A DNA stretch of 64,000 nt from Malachius bipustulatus (taxonomy: Eukaryota > Arthropoda > Insecta > Coleoptera > Melyridae). The position numbers were made by a program, and so were the translations under genes. Below the pieces are notes generated by a model. That model did no database searches. It saw only the letters and a list, made by a program, of their open reading frames with translations, and was not told where the DNA came from. Each line of letters begins with the position of its first letter. Positions within the stretch are counted from its first letter, which is position 1. Below, one piece after another: positions 36,155 to 51,100 of this stretch. Location of the stretch: contig OU342635.1 in assembly GCA_910589415.1 (NCBI GenBank), forward strand, positions 36,110,929-36,174,928, written 5' to 3'.

Positions 36155-39100
36155 CTGAAATGATAAGCTGCGGTTTAGTTTGGTATATTTTATTTGGAGA
36201 ACGGATATAGGGAATCTGATTCAGGGTCATGATTCCCCCTCACCTCTGATCTCCAGGGTATGATTCAGGTAATAATGAAAGATACATGCGCATCAATTGG
36301 AAACATGGGATTACAAATATACGAAATACTTTATTACCTTTCCGTCGATTTGAAGGGAATTGGTAAAAAAAATCTATCAATAAATACGTACTTTTTAGGT
36401 AAAGAAATTTTATTTATTTACCTTACCTTCAAAATATAATTATTTTATAGCACATTATGATACATAATACCTTATCCTGTTATAGAAGAAACAAATAATG
36501 GCCCTACGTTGTGATTTTTTTAAAAACTTTTGTATCAAATTTCAGATTAGGTATAGTTTGATATCTAATTACTAGTCTCATATCTAATTACCATATTATT
36601 ATTTTCTTAAAAAAAAAAAATTGGATCCCTATCGGTATAATGATGGTATCAAGGTCGTTCAGAAAAATATAATAAGTATAAAAAAAAATTAATAAATTTA
36701 TTTCTCACTTTTATTGTGTTCAGGAGAATGTGACTGGGTATGACATGACACATTGAAGAAGAAAAATAAATAAATAACTTGTCATTCGCATTGATCTGTG
36801 TAAATGCGTTACATTTTACTACGGAAGAAGCTTGTGTTGGCGTCGATTTGGGCAAGCATAAATAATTCTTGTACGCTTGTGTTGAATAAAAAATTCACAA
36901 GGCCTACAGAAACATAATATGTTTTTGACATATAAGATATTATAAGGATGAAAAGATCAATATCTACACGTTTGAAATTTCAAATCAGACGGGCTTTATA
37001 AATTATTATTATTCAACCGTCACATGGCTTAAGTGCATTTAGTTCAGGCATTCATTTGTACTATAGTGGTTAAATGAGCAGGTGGTTTTGTGACAAGGTT
37101 CTTGAGAAAGTTTCATAAATCGATTTCGTCTCAGCTTCTAATAACGCGTCTTCCCACATCAGTCTCTCCTAGTGATTTTATTTTGACTGGAGTTTATTAT
37201 TATTTTAACCAGGACTAAAACCACAACAGGTCTCAATTCTAGAAAAAAGAATAAGCAGAAAGATACACGAAAAGAAAATTTTGTAAGCAAGCAGTGTTAG
37301 GATTTATTATTAACAAAAAAATCACTCATTATTTTGATTTAACAATGCCAACTTCAGCCTTAGGTCTAGGTGATCTAGTGTACAAGTCAACAACTGGAGA
37401 AAATAATGTTTTAAGAAGGTGTTTTATTAGTTTCCATCAGTGAAGCTTTTCAGTTTCGTCGAGATGCAGCCTTGTGTAAATAAAGAGAACACGAGAGGCA
37501 CTACAGTAAACTATTTACGACAAAGCAAACAATTTTATTGTTTCAGTAAACAATTTCAGATTTCCGACGACTCTCGTGTAGTCGATTTTCGAATATTCGG
37601 TTACCAGAGTTTGCTATATCGATATCCTCTCTTCTACTCTAACGGTTATCGCAACGCAACGCAAGAGAAGTAACAATTCCGCTTCTTGCAATTTATTTAA
37701 GATTTATGAAGAACCAGAAAAATGCAAACTAGACGTTGTCGTAAGTAGTCTGAAAAATCAAATCACTCAACTGCAGAAAGGGCGTTTTCCTTGATTCGAT
37801 TGTGATTACAGTGACTTGCGAATTCGCGAGCAATAGTTGTTTTTCTCGTTCGGAAATCATGGCGAGCTGAGCAACGTTCCTGAAATTTTCAATCTATTTC
37901 CCGGAGGAACCTCATATTTCAGGCATATTCTAATCCGACAAGCATACTTTTCAATCGGCGTCTTTGCTTTATCATCTCCCGGGATACGTGTGACGGTACG
38001 GTGATTTATTGTAGTTCTTGTCACTTTCAGGTTCAGCGGACGGAAATCTTTTCAAAACCACCGAAACATCAGACCAAGGACGCATTTTATTTATTAACTC
38101 TTCCTCTTCACCTAATATAAACAATTTAAGACAACATTATATCTATGTTATATAATAATACTCGGGACAGTGCCGGCTCTAGGGATGTTCAAACTGTTCC
38201 CTCGAACAGGGCGCCAAGAAATCAGGGGGCTAAAAAATTACAAGAATAAATTTTTTTATTGCTTCTACAATAATAAGTACCTAGTGTAAGTACCTACATA
38301 ATTTTTTTCATAACTTGCAATTTAGGAGGGAGGGGGCAACAGTGGCGAAGTTCCTAAGCCCCCCAAATTTTGAATTAGCCCCTCTAAAAATTTTTTTGAA
38401 ATATTATATAAATAATTTTTGTAGATGTCAGCAACCATTTGACCTCTCAGACCTCCCGGTTAAAGCCCTATATTTCAGTTGCCGCATTTTTAATTTCCTA
38501 ATTTTATATAAAACATAAACATATAAGAAATTGTTAATTTTTTAACTATAAAAATTCTTTTCTTGGAAGCATTTTGTTGAGCAATGTTGAATATTAAATA
38601 TTGTTTATTCCCTTGACCTCCTGTCTTCCCCCATGAGTCAAAGCACTTCGAACAGGGCACGATTACCATACGAGCCGGAACTGACTCGGGACTAAATCCT
38701 TTTTGCATCTACATAATAATATTATGTATGACAGTTCTCTATGTCTCAAATAAAATAAAAATACCTTTGACAACAAAATTGGAAGCAAGCTCCACCAAAA
38801 AAGCAGCATCATAATTAATCACCCCTGGCTCCTGACCTGACTAATACTTCAGAAGCTTGTGTAGTTCACTCAAAAAAATTATTAACTCACCTCCATACTG
38901 AGTGTTGCCACATCCTGATGCAAAGTAGAGAGTTGAGTATCCAATTTTTCGACGCTCTGTCTACTGCTGCTCTCCACCTCGGATCTGGTGTCGTTATTTT
39001 CCAATTCCTCTAGAGAGTTGGTGCGGTGGTGCGAGGAGGGTACAACGACGCTCCTTTGCCTTTCAACACGTTCCCTTAGCATGGCCAAGTGATTCGTGGC

Positions 39101-42100
39101 GATTCCACCTAGCCGAGCACGGGGACGAGGATTTGATTCGTGTAGCTCTTGTAACCTGGGTTGAAAGAGAAGTGATTTTAGCCAAATAAAAAATTTATCT
39201 TTACGATTTTGAATGATGTAGAAATATATCTAAAGGGAGCAAAATTAAGATTTTTCACTAATATGAATTTCAGAAAGTAACGCCAAGTCAAGTTAACCAC
39301 GCCACACTTTCGGCCAGGAAGAGTAACTTTGTTTAATGTCCAGCAAATTTTTTTCCGTTATTGACGGCTTGAATGGGAAATATTTGATTTTTGTTGATAA
39401 TAATAAAAATTATTATAACATTTCGGGCCTTTTTCAGCAAATTTTCAGTAAAAAAGTTCGTTTTTTCAGTTTATAAAGTCCGTGGCCGAAATCGTGGCTG
39501 GCCATTATATTATGAATTTTTTGACTTTTTAAAGCAAAATTACAGCAAAAATGACTTTTTTAAATTTATTAAGTCGTAGCCGAAAGCGAGGTTGTCCATC
39601 ATGTTAAAGTTTCGGGTTTCTTTCACTGCCAGAATTTTTTTCAGTTTCTGAGTCCGTGGCCGAAAGCGTGGCTGGCACTTATTTTGAATTTTTTTACATT
39701 TTTTGAACAAAATTACATCAAAAATTACATTTTTCAGTTTATTAAGTCGTGAAAGAAAGCATGGCTATGAATTTTTTGACTTTTTTGTGCAAAATTACAG
39801 CAAAAATTATATTTTTCAGTTTTTTAAGACGTGGTCGAAAGTGTGGCTGGCCATTCTTATAAAATGTCGTACTTGTCCAACAAAATTTCAGCTTAAATGA
39901 TTTTTTTTTTATTATTAAGTCCGTGGCTGATCATTATGATGAATTTTTTGATTTTTTTTTAGTCAAATTTCAGCAAAAATGATTTTTTCAGTTTATTCAG
40001 TTGATGGCAAAAATTCGGCTGGCCATTTTTATGATTTTTTGTTGGTCGTTATTATGAATTTATGGAATTTTTTTTAGGTAAATTTCAGCAAAAAGGATTT
40101 TTTGTTGTCTATCTCACACAAAAAATTCGGCTTTATTTCTCTATAATTGACGAGTCAGGATTACGTCAAGCAAATTTATAATTTGTATCCACAATATCAC
40201 TAAAGGATAGAGCAGGTACTTATTATACTTTAAACAAGAATAAATCCAGTGTGATTCCAGATTTTTCTTGTTAAAAAAATGAATGTCATTGAGTTGTGTA
40301 ATTTTCACCACAAAAATAAATAAAGGGTCTGAAAACGAATAAAAACAAAAACCTACTAGATCGTGAAAACACTAATAAGAAAGTAGAAAATTTAGCAGAG
40401 AGAGTGGGTGATGATAACAATAATAATCCTCCTTCCCGCTTTGGGGCTGCTGCTGAAGCTAAGGTCTCACCTGAAAAGGAAACTGCAACTTTATTACTCG
40501 TTTTGTTTGTTATTAGAACGCGATAAAACATTCTTCTTTCATCCCCTAATAACCCCCATAGAGGATATATGCTAACTACAACAGCGTGAGCAAGTTCGGT
40601 ACTATTACTTAGGCCGTTTGTTCCAGTATACCGTTCTGTGCCGACCTGGGCTCATTCTAGATTGTGCTCAAATAAATACTCATCTTCACTGGTGCATCTA
40701 GCTATTGTCCTCAGTGGTGACTGGTGGTTAAATTAAGCGATCTAAAAAGTCTGGGCACATTCGGTACGATTCGTTCTGAGGCTCGATTTGTGCTCATTTG
40801 GGGATTCGTGCTCGAATAAATACTCACCTTTATTAATGAGATAAAGAAACTATCAAATAATTGACAACTTCCATTGTAATTGCTGTCCACAATTAAGTGA
40901 GTGATGCATGGTGGTTCTTTGAAGAATTTAGATACTGTATATTTGCTCACAGACAGTGACACTTTAACAACTAAAATTATCATCCAAATTAGTGATTAAT
41001 TAGTTCGGGTCGAAATTATTAATTAATGTGGTTGCAGTTACTGGAGCGCCTCGTCCTTGAAATGTCTCACCGCTATTACCTGCAAATCCATCTGTGCTAA
41101 ATTAACTTGGAAATTATCGAAGCGCACACATCTAAACGTAAATGATAACAAATGTGTGCATTGAAATATCTTCCCTCACTGGTTATGTAATTCCATAGGC
41201 TTTAATTAGTATTATTAAATATTATTGTAAATGAATCTAATTAGCTATGTGAAGTGACAGCTTATAAAGAGCTTGTTATTGCTTCAATGTATTGATTAAC
41301 TCGTTAATAAACTAATATGTGAACTATTGCAACATGGACTGATTGTTCCTGAAATGAGACTGTTTATGCAACCCGACATTTCATGAGTAATTACTAAGTT
41401 GTTAGCACAACTTGTTTTTGTTGGTATACGTGGTCTGTATTTTAATTCAGAAAGGGTGATGAATTTGTCATCTCAAACAATTCAAAGGATCCTTCACCAT
41501 CAGATGTGGAAAGTTCTTTGATACATTTTGACATATTGAGTGAGCTCTTAGTATAATGATATGATGATGAAAACTCGTTTTTTATTTTGAATTTCCCATG
41601 GAAGGTATTTTTTTAAACTCCTTAGATCTACAGACAGCATAGGATCATATAAATGCATTATGCACCGCTGTCTCTCACGAACGCTGTTTAATCAATCATC
41701 CAAGGATATGATAATATTACTCTCGAAGTCTAAAAAACAGAATCGAGAGAAAAAGTTGATACCCTTATACAGGGTTACCTATACAAAATGTGTTTATGAT
41801 GTTATGATGTAAGATATAAATTCAAATCAAGTCTCCATACGTCAGTGATCAAATGACAATTAATGGCAATTGTCGAAAAGTTCAAGAGTTGCTATTGAAG
41901 TTTATTTTATGAATAATAATTTTTTTGTCTACACCTAGTTTTGCACCTACACACATAGTCTATTCCGCCGTAATTTTTTAAATTTAAACTGGACGAGATC
42001 CAGTTCCCATACTCAAATAAGAATTGGAAAGTGCGATACTTCTTCATAGGAAAACCAAAAGCAAAGCTTGTACTCTAATAAGTAACGGGAAAGTTCTGAA

Positions 42101-45100
42101 AGGGTTCGGCTGGTGGGATCGGCTAAATGACAAGCATTAGCACTCAATATTTCGAACCGAAGTTTTCCCAGCATTTTGACAGACCTATAACTTCCATCCC
42201 TTTTTTAACTTTCTTCTCGAGATATTCGAACACTCTTTGACTTTTACGAGCTAATATCGAAAATGATTTCGTTTTGATGTCATACGAAGCTAGGCTGCCC
42301 AAATTATTGCACTGGAGTTCAAAAATGTTTAGAGATAATTTGACCGATAAAATTAAAAAAATTGAATTAAAGTTGAACCCATTAATAATGACTACTACTT
42401 ACTAGATATAAAACGACTTTTGATAAATTCATAATAACTAAAGATCCCGATGTAAAAAATATAAAATCCATACCTAAGATTAATCTTGGCATGTCTGGCA
42501 GGACTGTTGGTTTGGGCGTGCAGGGGTGAACGATTCGGCGATAACGGCGACGTCTCGCCATCCTCATGAGCGTTTTCGTCGTCTTCGCTGATACTCGGTA
42601 GGGTTAGGGAGGGCATCCCGTTCCCTTCGGACTCCTGCTGTGGAAAAATATCAAATCATCAGTCATAGTGTAACTGACAATGCGAAGACAGTCACATTTC
42701 GATAAGGGTGATATTTCATTTTTATTACAGGTTTTTGGTAGCAAAAATGGGGTGTTATATGCGCGGTTTTATTTCTCTATAGATATTGAATTGGAAATGC
42801 CTTTGACTCCAAATTACTTTCAAACGGTTTTGAGAGACAGCCAGATATAGGTATAGGGCTTAATTAATTTAGAGAGAGAAATTCGGAGAATGATCTTTTG
42901 TTTGAAAGTATATTATTGTTTTCAAATTATTTTGTCTTTAGAGAGCCCAGTATGCCCTTTCTTTTCAAGTTCGATGCCCTTCTTGTTGGAAATTACCACT
43001 CTTTAGGAAAACACAAGAGACCTTCCATTTACATTACATCATCCCCTAGAATTTCCATTACAGATGCTCAAACACTTCATCCCTGGTAAGGACCTACCAC
43101 TTTAGGACGCCCTTTCATTAATAGGCGAAGACACTTATTATCCTTTTCAAGTAATTCGTTGCCTTCGTATCTTTCTACAGCTTCAAAAGGATATATCAAA
43201 GTCCTTATAAATAATATAGTAGAACATAATAAGTGCGTGCTGAGGTACCATTTCAAAGGTCTCTTCAATAGAAAATACATTCCTACTACCCATCTTCGTT
43301 TTTACGGAATATAAAATTTACAAAGATTCATAAATTTTTAGAGATTTTATGCAGTTTCAGTTTATATTTGTGACCAGGATAATTCAAGATAAAATTTACT
43401 TACCTCTGCTTCATATCCTTCTCTGACATTAAAAGTGAGATCATGCTGTATATCATTGGCGAATTGTTGCTGATATTCAGGATAGAGACGCAGAACATCG
43501 ACCAGTCCTTGCATGTGGATGCATTTAAGGTCACAGTAGGTCAAAGCTCGGACGTCGCTGCTGGACTTAATTACAATATCCTGATTAGCTCCTCGATTAC
43601 CTTCATTGTTGGCAGCGGCCGCTTGATGCTGCAGATGAAGGCTTATATCGCTGCCCACTAAATCACCCTTACCTGAAATGTTATAATTAAACGCCAAGTC
43701 GAGTCGTAACAACAAGTAACAAGGGTTCAAACCCATCAAAAGTAATACCCACCTAAAATCGCGACTACCATGTTGTTCTGGACGACTTCCATTGAGCCAT
43801 TGCAGATGTAATAAATGTTACTCAGCGCGTCACCTCTGTGAATTAGATACTCGCCGGGAGCACAAAAATTTGTCCTGATATGTAACGAGAGGAGTTTAAG
43901 GCAGCCTTGAGAAGCGGCTTCAAATATTGGTAACTGGAGGATCTCCCTGTGAAGATGCATTGATACGTCGCCTCTGAGCTCTTCGGGAAACTCTTTTAAT
44001 GTCTGGAATGCAAAGAACTTTAAGGGATAAAGCTAGGTATGATAATAATGAAGACGGTGCATATTATATTATATTCTTCACAGAGGCTAAAAACGGAAAA
44101 ATATACATCATTCGTAGGTAGGTATATCGTTACCGTTTCGTAGCGAACGAAACTTTTTTGACAGTTACTCACAAAGGCATGCCATATTTCTCCATGAGGG
44201 CATTTACCTATATGTCTGCTTTCTCTCTTGTTCTCGTTTTGGCGTAATAAATAAAACTTCACCTCGGTCTGGACGCTGTAAAAATATTCCATCGAACGGA
44301 TTTCTCAGTACTCCACATTCATTTTACGTTCCCTTTCAGCGAAAGAGCTCCTTCGGAAATCAAAACAACATAAATGCACCCGACTATACAATTCAACGAT
44401 TTTAGTGTTCTTTTCAAAATAGTTTTGCGAGTTGTCGCTCGGTGAGGTATGTTTACAGATCTCATTTTTAAAATCGCTAGCCAGGAAAATGTTGAACATA
44501 CAAATTCATTTCATCAATAATTTCTGAATGCGATGAGTCTTAGTTATGTTAAGATATCGTCTAAATAAATTTAAATTTTTGTGTTATGTTTACTGTTGCC
44601 CGGTTCTACCCCACTACCTTCAGTAGTTGGTTCTTTCCATTCTCTATCTGCGTTCTCACGACGTACTGAATTTGTTTTATTTGTCCTGAATTGACTGTGT
44701 ATAAGCGTATTTAATTTATTTTCTAATGTGATATCACCTGATTAATATCTCGATCTTCGTGCTTTTTTTGCTAAACACTTGGTTGCCACGTCGTTACATT
44801 TTTTAAAAATTGAATTAGGCTACATGAATCACTGAGGGTTATTAGCAGCAGGTAGGTCAATAGAGTAGATCAGATTAAAGAAGCCGGCCTCCTTGAAGAA
44901 GCCGAGTATGTTGTTGATGAAACAAGTATCTGCGAGGATGTCACCAGAGGCAACAATGTGGTTTGAAACGGAGTGGTTGAAAAGTGGGACATGATAAAAT
45001 GGTGTGAGGGATGATGAGTTTGGTAGTGCAGAAGGAACAGATAGGGGTAGATTCTCTGGAGAGAAGAAATGCGTAGGTTAGTCTAGTATGTGGTCCTAGT

Positions 45101-48100
45101 CTGATTCTATTGAGTTTGACCTGGTCGTGTCTGTATGATAAGGTTAGACAGCCAGAGACGGAAGGTTTTAATATTTTAAGGAACGAATGATTAAGGTTCC
45201 AGTTTTCTTGCCAAAGTGTAAGAATTTTTGATAGGAGTGCCTCGAGTTCGTTAGAAAGATGGAGCTGGGTAACGTTGAGGTCTGGGTAACGCTGAAAAAG
45301 TTCTTTTGTTGCTGAGTCAGAAACTTAAAGAGTAAGAGCAGATTATGAAAAGTTGTTGTGGGGGGGGGAGGAGGGTGGAGACTATGTGTTCGACTGCTCT
45401 AAGGATGGAATACAACTCGGCAGAGAAAATGCTGCAAAAGCTAGGTCAGGTCAGGCGTATGCCCAATTCACTAGAAAGAATGATCACTGCACAGGAAGCC
45501 CTGTTTTCGAACGAGTTAAGCGAGATGTTGATATGGGGTTGTCTCAATGACCGGGGAGAGGGAAGGATTGCGGGAAGCGAACGCGTCATAGGAATTTGGG
45601 TGTTAATTTCTGTTTCAATGGAATGAATTCTTTCGTAGATGGCGGGATGAGGCGAGGATTAGAATCGAAAAGAGGTTTGAAGCTGATGGAAGTAAAGAAG
45701 TAACAAGAGAAAATTGGGACTTTTTGAATTCAAGGATACATTGGCAACGTAACGTATAGTTTAGCGACATAAGTTTGGCTCGTAGCTCGAAAGTTATAGT
45801 TCTCCTGTGAGTGAACGACCACGATAATAATATCACAGTCGAAGGTAAAATTGTCACTGTTCGACGCTTAATTACCACCCCGCTTCAAAATTAATCTTAT
45901 CGAATGTGTGCATGTCTATTCCTCACGAACTACGTACTTGCCCCCGCCCTTAGCGAAGTTGAACTTTTAAAACCGTTTCTAACATATCTTTGTTCAAGGC
46001 GGTCATCCAAGGCTTTACATTTTAAATCACAAGTTTTATTGTCCTTATTGACATCGGGAGCAAATATTAAATATTTTTGTAGTCTGAGGTAGCTCTAGAT
46101 ACGTTCTTGAGTGGTTTTCACAGACTAATTAATTCCCGGAGTATATTCAAGTATTCAACTGTTCGGTACACAAATGGGGACAAATTTGCCGATGCAGTTG
46201 AAATTACTTTGCCTGATCACCGTGTTGGTGATGCTGATGCATTTTGACGCTGTTCAAACACTGCAGTCCAGAATAATCAACCGGTCTGTTATGCTATTCT
46301 GTCGATTTAGGGTATATGAAACTTCGTCTCTAGTAACTATTATTCCAGCTTTGTGTTAGTTTAACCTGCTATTTACGTAATCTATAAATTAAAAAAAGAA
46401 ACTTACAGTCAAAACTACCTAATTGGCTGAGTTATTACGTTTCTGGTTGCGAGAGCAATTTCTGAATCGGATTTTCGTTTCTGGGGATCAGTTGTTTTTG
46501 TATCATAAAAATAAGAGCTTTCATACTTAATGGTTCTTAATAAAAAGGGCCAGTTCCTTAAAGCGAGTTAAATATGTGACAAGAGATTATTTTAATCTGT
46601 TGTCAGATAATATGCACAAGTTTAACCTTTCACAAGGACCTAAGAGTTTCAATGAAAAGTTTCTTGCGAATTTGAGAAACTATTATTCAACCATAATTGT
46701 TGTTTCTGATTGTCAGAAAACGGTTCCCCATTCAACTTCCCAATAACATTAACCTTAGAGGATTACCCCTGAGATTTCATGCTCCAGGGGAGCCCCAGTT
46801 GAAGCTTCCATGCGGGTTGGTTTTCAGGCACAATCCAACTTTCCTGGCGATAGTTTTCTGGCAACAGATTAGTATAAATATTAGATAAGTACCTACTTGA
46901 AGATTAACCCGCTATTCTTTAAGAGCGCATGTGTAAAGTCGACAGAGTTTTTCGACGTCTATCGGAAAAAGTATCCTCATCCAACTAACCTACAGCTTTA
47001 GAGAGAGAACTATATCCTTGAGGTTTCTTGGTCACTTGCTTAGTGGTGGCATTACCAATCCTTGAGTCTTGTTACCCTTGTCTCTCACAGAGCGCATATC
47101 AACACAAGCAGTGTACCTTATACGCTGATGATGACTTACTGGTGTATTGCACAGCAAGTAACCCCGCTACACTAAGAGAACAAATACAGATAACACTGAC
47201 AATACTTGAAAAATGGTCCAGGTGAATGGTCTTCAATTCTCCACCAAGAAAAGGAAATCAATTATTTTCAGTAGGAAACGACACCCAGCTACCACATAGC
47301 CACTGGAAATGAATGTAATGTATCTTCCTTTTGTTCAGAAACCTGACTTCTTCGGCCTTAGATTCGACGCTAAACTGAATTGAAGACCTATATCAATAAT
47401 TTAACTATACACTGTCACGCAAAGACTAAAGCTCTTGAAGACGCTAGCACATCATCACTGGGTATCAAGTGAAGAATTATTATTAAAGATTTATATTAGA
47501 AGCCTGGCAGATCAAAATCCATCGGTGCTTACAGCTCTAGCCCAGGTGCATGAATCAATTTGTAAGGAAGCCCCCGAACCTCCACTATGGATCAGAAGAC
47601 TAATGCTAAAGCAACTGTACATTGCTAGAACTGCAGAAAATAATGTTAATACAGCTTTACTAGCGTCATTACATCCACTAATCAATCCTTGCTAGTAAAT
47701 CGTCTCCGCTCACCCAGACCAATATAACCACAACCATTCCTGACACCTCAATCAACAATAAGCAAGATTCCACCATGGACGAAACACTTACCTCGTATTA
47801 ATATCTTCTCCTTTCATTTATTCATCATAAGTCATCTATCCTCAACAACAGAAATTCTTCAAGCGTTCCTCCAAGAAATAAATAAAAAGGAGGAGCGGTC
47901 ATATACACAGACGAATCGAAGAGCGAGGACGGAGTTGGTTGTGGTGGTCTGACCAGAAATCGTTCGAGGATACAGACTACCCTCATTATATAGCATTATA
48001 CACAGTACCGAATTATTTGCCATATTATGGTAAGCCATCAAAACTTCAATACACCATTCAAGTAAGAATTTGGTCATCAGTACAGACTCGCTCTCCACAA

Positions 48101-51100
48101 TAATAGTAGCCATACAAAAGACACAGCAACACATGACCAAATACAATTCTGCATCCATGAGCTCATTTCAGAAGACAAGCAATAAGTCACGCTGCTGTGG
48201 ACACCAGCCCATTCTGGGATAGAAGGAAATGAACAGGCAGGACCAAGTAGCAAAGAATGCAACCAACCTATAAACTGTTAATCAAATTCAACCTGTCCAA
48301 GACATTCTTAGGCACATCAAGCGAGAATACGCGAAGTTATGGAGGAATCACTGAACACATCAAACAACAAAACTGGGGGCAATAATTATGTCTGAAGGCA
48401 AACTGAAAAGTACACCAAGGTAGCAAGTAGTAGTCATCAGAAGGCTAAGAATTGGTCATACATAGCTCACGCATGAGAATCTCATGAAGAAAGAGGCGCC
48501 TACAAGATGTGACGCCTGTCACGCATCTATAACGTTAACTATTATTATTCTTGTGGATTGCCGAAAATACAGCTAACAAAGAAATACAAGCCAAACTAGA
48601 CAGCAACTTACCAGATTGTTGCAAAATGGAAACATAGGAAAGCTTCTAACCTTTCTGGAAATCACTGATTTTGAAAATATATTGTAAAGATAAGCATGTG
48701 ATATGCATTCGAGACACCATTTCTTTTCTTGAATAAAAAAATTCTAGGGCGCAGTCGCCCAACCACAGAGGCGATTAGTTTTCCTTGTTCCTTACTTTTG
48801 TTGGGGACTTAAACAGCTCGGGCGTAAAAAAGCTGAAACCAACAGCTTTTAAAATATTATGTTTTTAAGGCACCACGTTATTAAGTATAGGTAAACGTGC
48901 CTAAACGCGCGTTGCTAGCTGCTGTTGTCCGTCTCTGGAACTTAACCCTGCTACCAGCTACTGCTGGCCGGTGCTTCAGCCGCAGTGCTGGGCAGTGTAA
49001 AGTAAAAACACGACTAAATGTAAATGAGAACGATCATATTGTTTCGTTTGCAATTTGAAGATGTGTTTTGCCAGTGATATGAAGGCGTTCGATGCGGTGT
49101 TTTCTTGTATCTGAGAGTTGTAATTGGCTTTAACTGGTGATTTTTGGTTATTCTTTCACAGACTGAGCTGTGATGAACTTGACTGCATGAATGCACGTAG
49201 GTACTGCATGAGGAATGTACGTCATTTTTAAATTTAAATCAGCTGGATAATGGATGTTTTATTCAACAGTCATAGAGAAAATAAAAACTTCTGCGAATAT
49301 AATTAAAACATTTAGTTTAAATAATTAATTACCTAGTGAAGACTGGTGGCGTCGTACCCAACAATAAAATATTCAAAGCTTATTCGCGTTAATTATTCCG
49401 GTAGGCTCATTATCTTTGTAAAGAAATTCATGGAAAGTAGCGGTTTTAATCACTGTAAGAGTACATTCCGCTAATTGCACGATTTTGCTTACAAAATTGC
49501 ACTCCGAATAGAACTTCATGAAACTTTAAGCATCAATCTTGAATGTAGCGAGTTTTTAGAGCATTTTTATAACTTTGGTAAGATACAACAATAAAAGATG
49601 AACGCTGCCAGTTGCTAATAAAGACTGCAGTTCCTCGAGATACTCCTCACCAGAAGAAAAAAGACACAAAAGACTTTAAAGATAACTGTGCGAAATTAAT
49701 TCGTGTAAATGTTCACATAAACGTACCTCGTGTATATCGATGCCGTGGTTGAGAGACCACATTGTCTGGAAATAATCCTGCATGCGCTGTTTGAGCTCCT
49801 TGGGTATTTGCTGGAGGGCCAGGAAATCTTTCAGGTCCCTCCATTTGGTATGGTAGAGGGAACGTCTCGAGTACATCCTCTGAATGATCGCAGTTACATT
49901 TCCAAACACTACGGCGTGCATTAGAGCTGAAATACAAAAGTACTTGTTATGGTTACTTGGTTTTCTGTTTCCTGCATCGTTATATGGAAAATTGAATTTT
50001 TGATATTCAATAAGAATTATTAAACATATTCATATTGACGAATAAACAATATGTTGAGGTATCGACAGCCTAGAGGATAATGTCGTAGTCCTCACGATTC
50101 AAAGGTCCTGAGTTCGATTCTAGAACAAGTCGACACCTGATCTGTTGAATGTACAGTGGCTTTTTATGATCAATACAGGGTGCACCATTTATCTTTCTCT
50201 ATATTGCTACCTCGTTTACACTATGTAAGAGATACAGGGTCGGTTAATAAAAGAAAAGATGCGCAATTTTGTGGCTATCTCGAATCCGTCAAGACATACA
50301 AGGTATCTGTGACCGTTCCTGAAATATCCTGAAAAAAAAAACTGAAAAATCGAGATTTCTAATTTTTACCATATTTTTTTTATTATTGAAAATTATTTTA
50401 TTATTTTTTGTAGGGTTACATAAGTCGGCCAGATCTATCCGTCTGACGTTAATAAATCTGATACAACTTTTTTTTTATAGACAACTCAATAAACTTTGAC
50501 TGATTAAAGATGGCAACAAAATTGGGCATCTTTTCTTTAATTTAACCGATCCTGTATCTCTTAGCGTTTACGATATAGCAACATAGAGAAGGATATATGG
50601 TGCACCTGTATGATGGCCGATCTGAAAGTATCAGCCTTTCCAAAACTCTTGCACCTCTTTGACACCAGCTCTTGTACTATCTTAATAGAGATAGTTTTTA
50701 GTTATTTCCCTCGATCGTCACTTCTTCTGCGTTCTGATATGGAAAACTGATGAGCCTTAATAAAGGCGAAACAGCGGTCTATGTCTTAAGATTCATGTGA
50801 TTTGTGTCATAGTAATTATTCATCACAATTCCTATTATGAACAATAAAATTATAAAAGTAAATGTTTCATTATTCTGTATTTTTATAACAGTACCGTAAT
50901 AAAGATTTGTTACTAAACAACCATTGGCATTCGCGTGGATACGTCCAGTTTAATAACGTAATTAGGTCGAGCAGCCTTCTCCAGCTGGGAGTTCTGCTTT
51001 AAAGGATATAATGAGGACCTAAATACATAAATAAAAAAGCAAAAACTTAATTGCTTTTTGAAATGTTGAATACAATAATTATTCATGGCCGAATAATAAT

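Noticed and set aside
40286..40531. 81-residue minus frame considered as an alternative ELK exon
   Set aside because: It has no similarity to ELK, no well-placed splice pair in phase, and a low-complexity phenylalanine/serine content.
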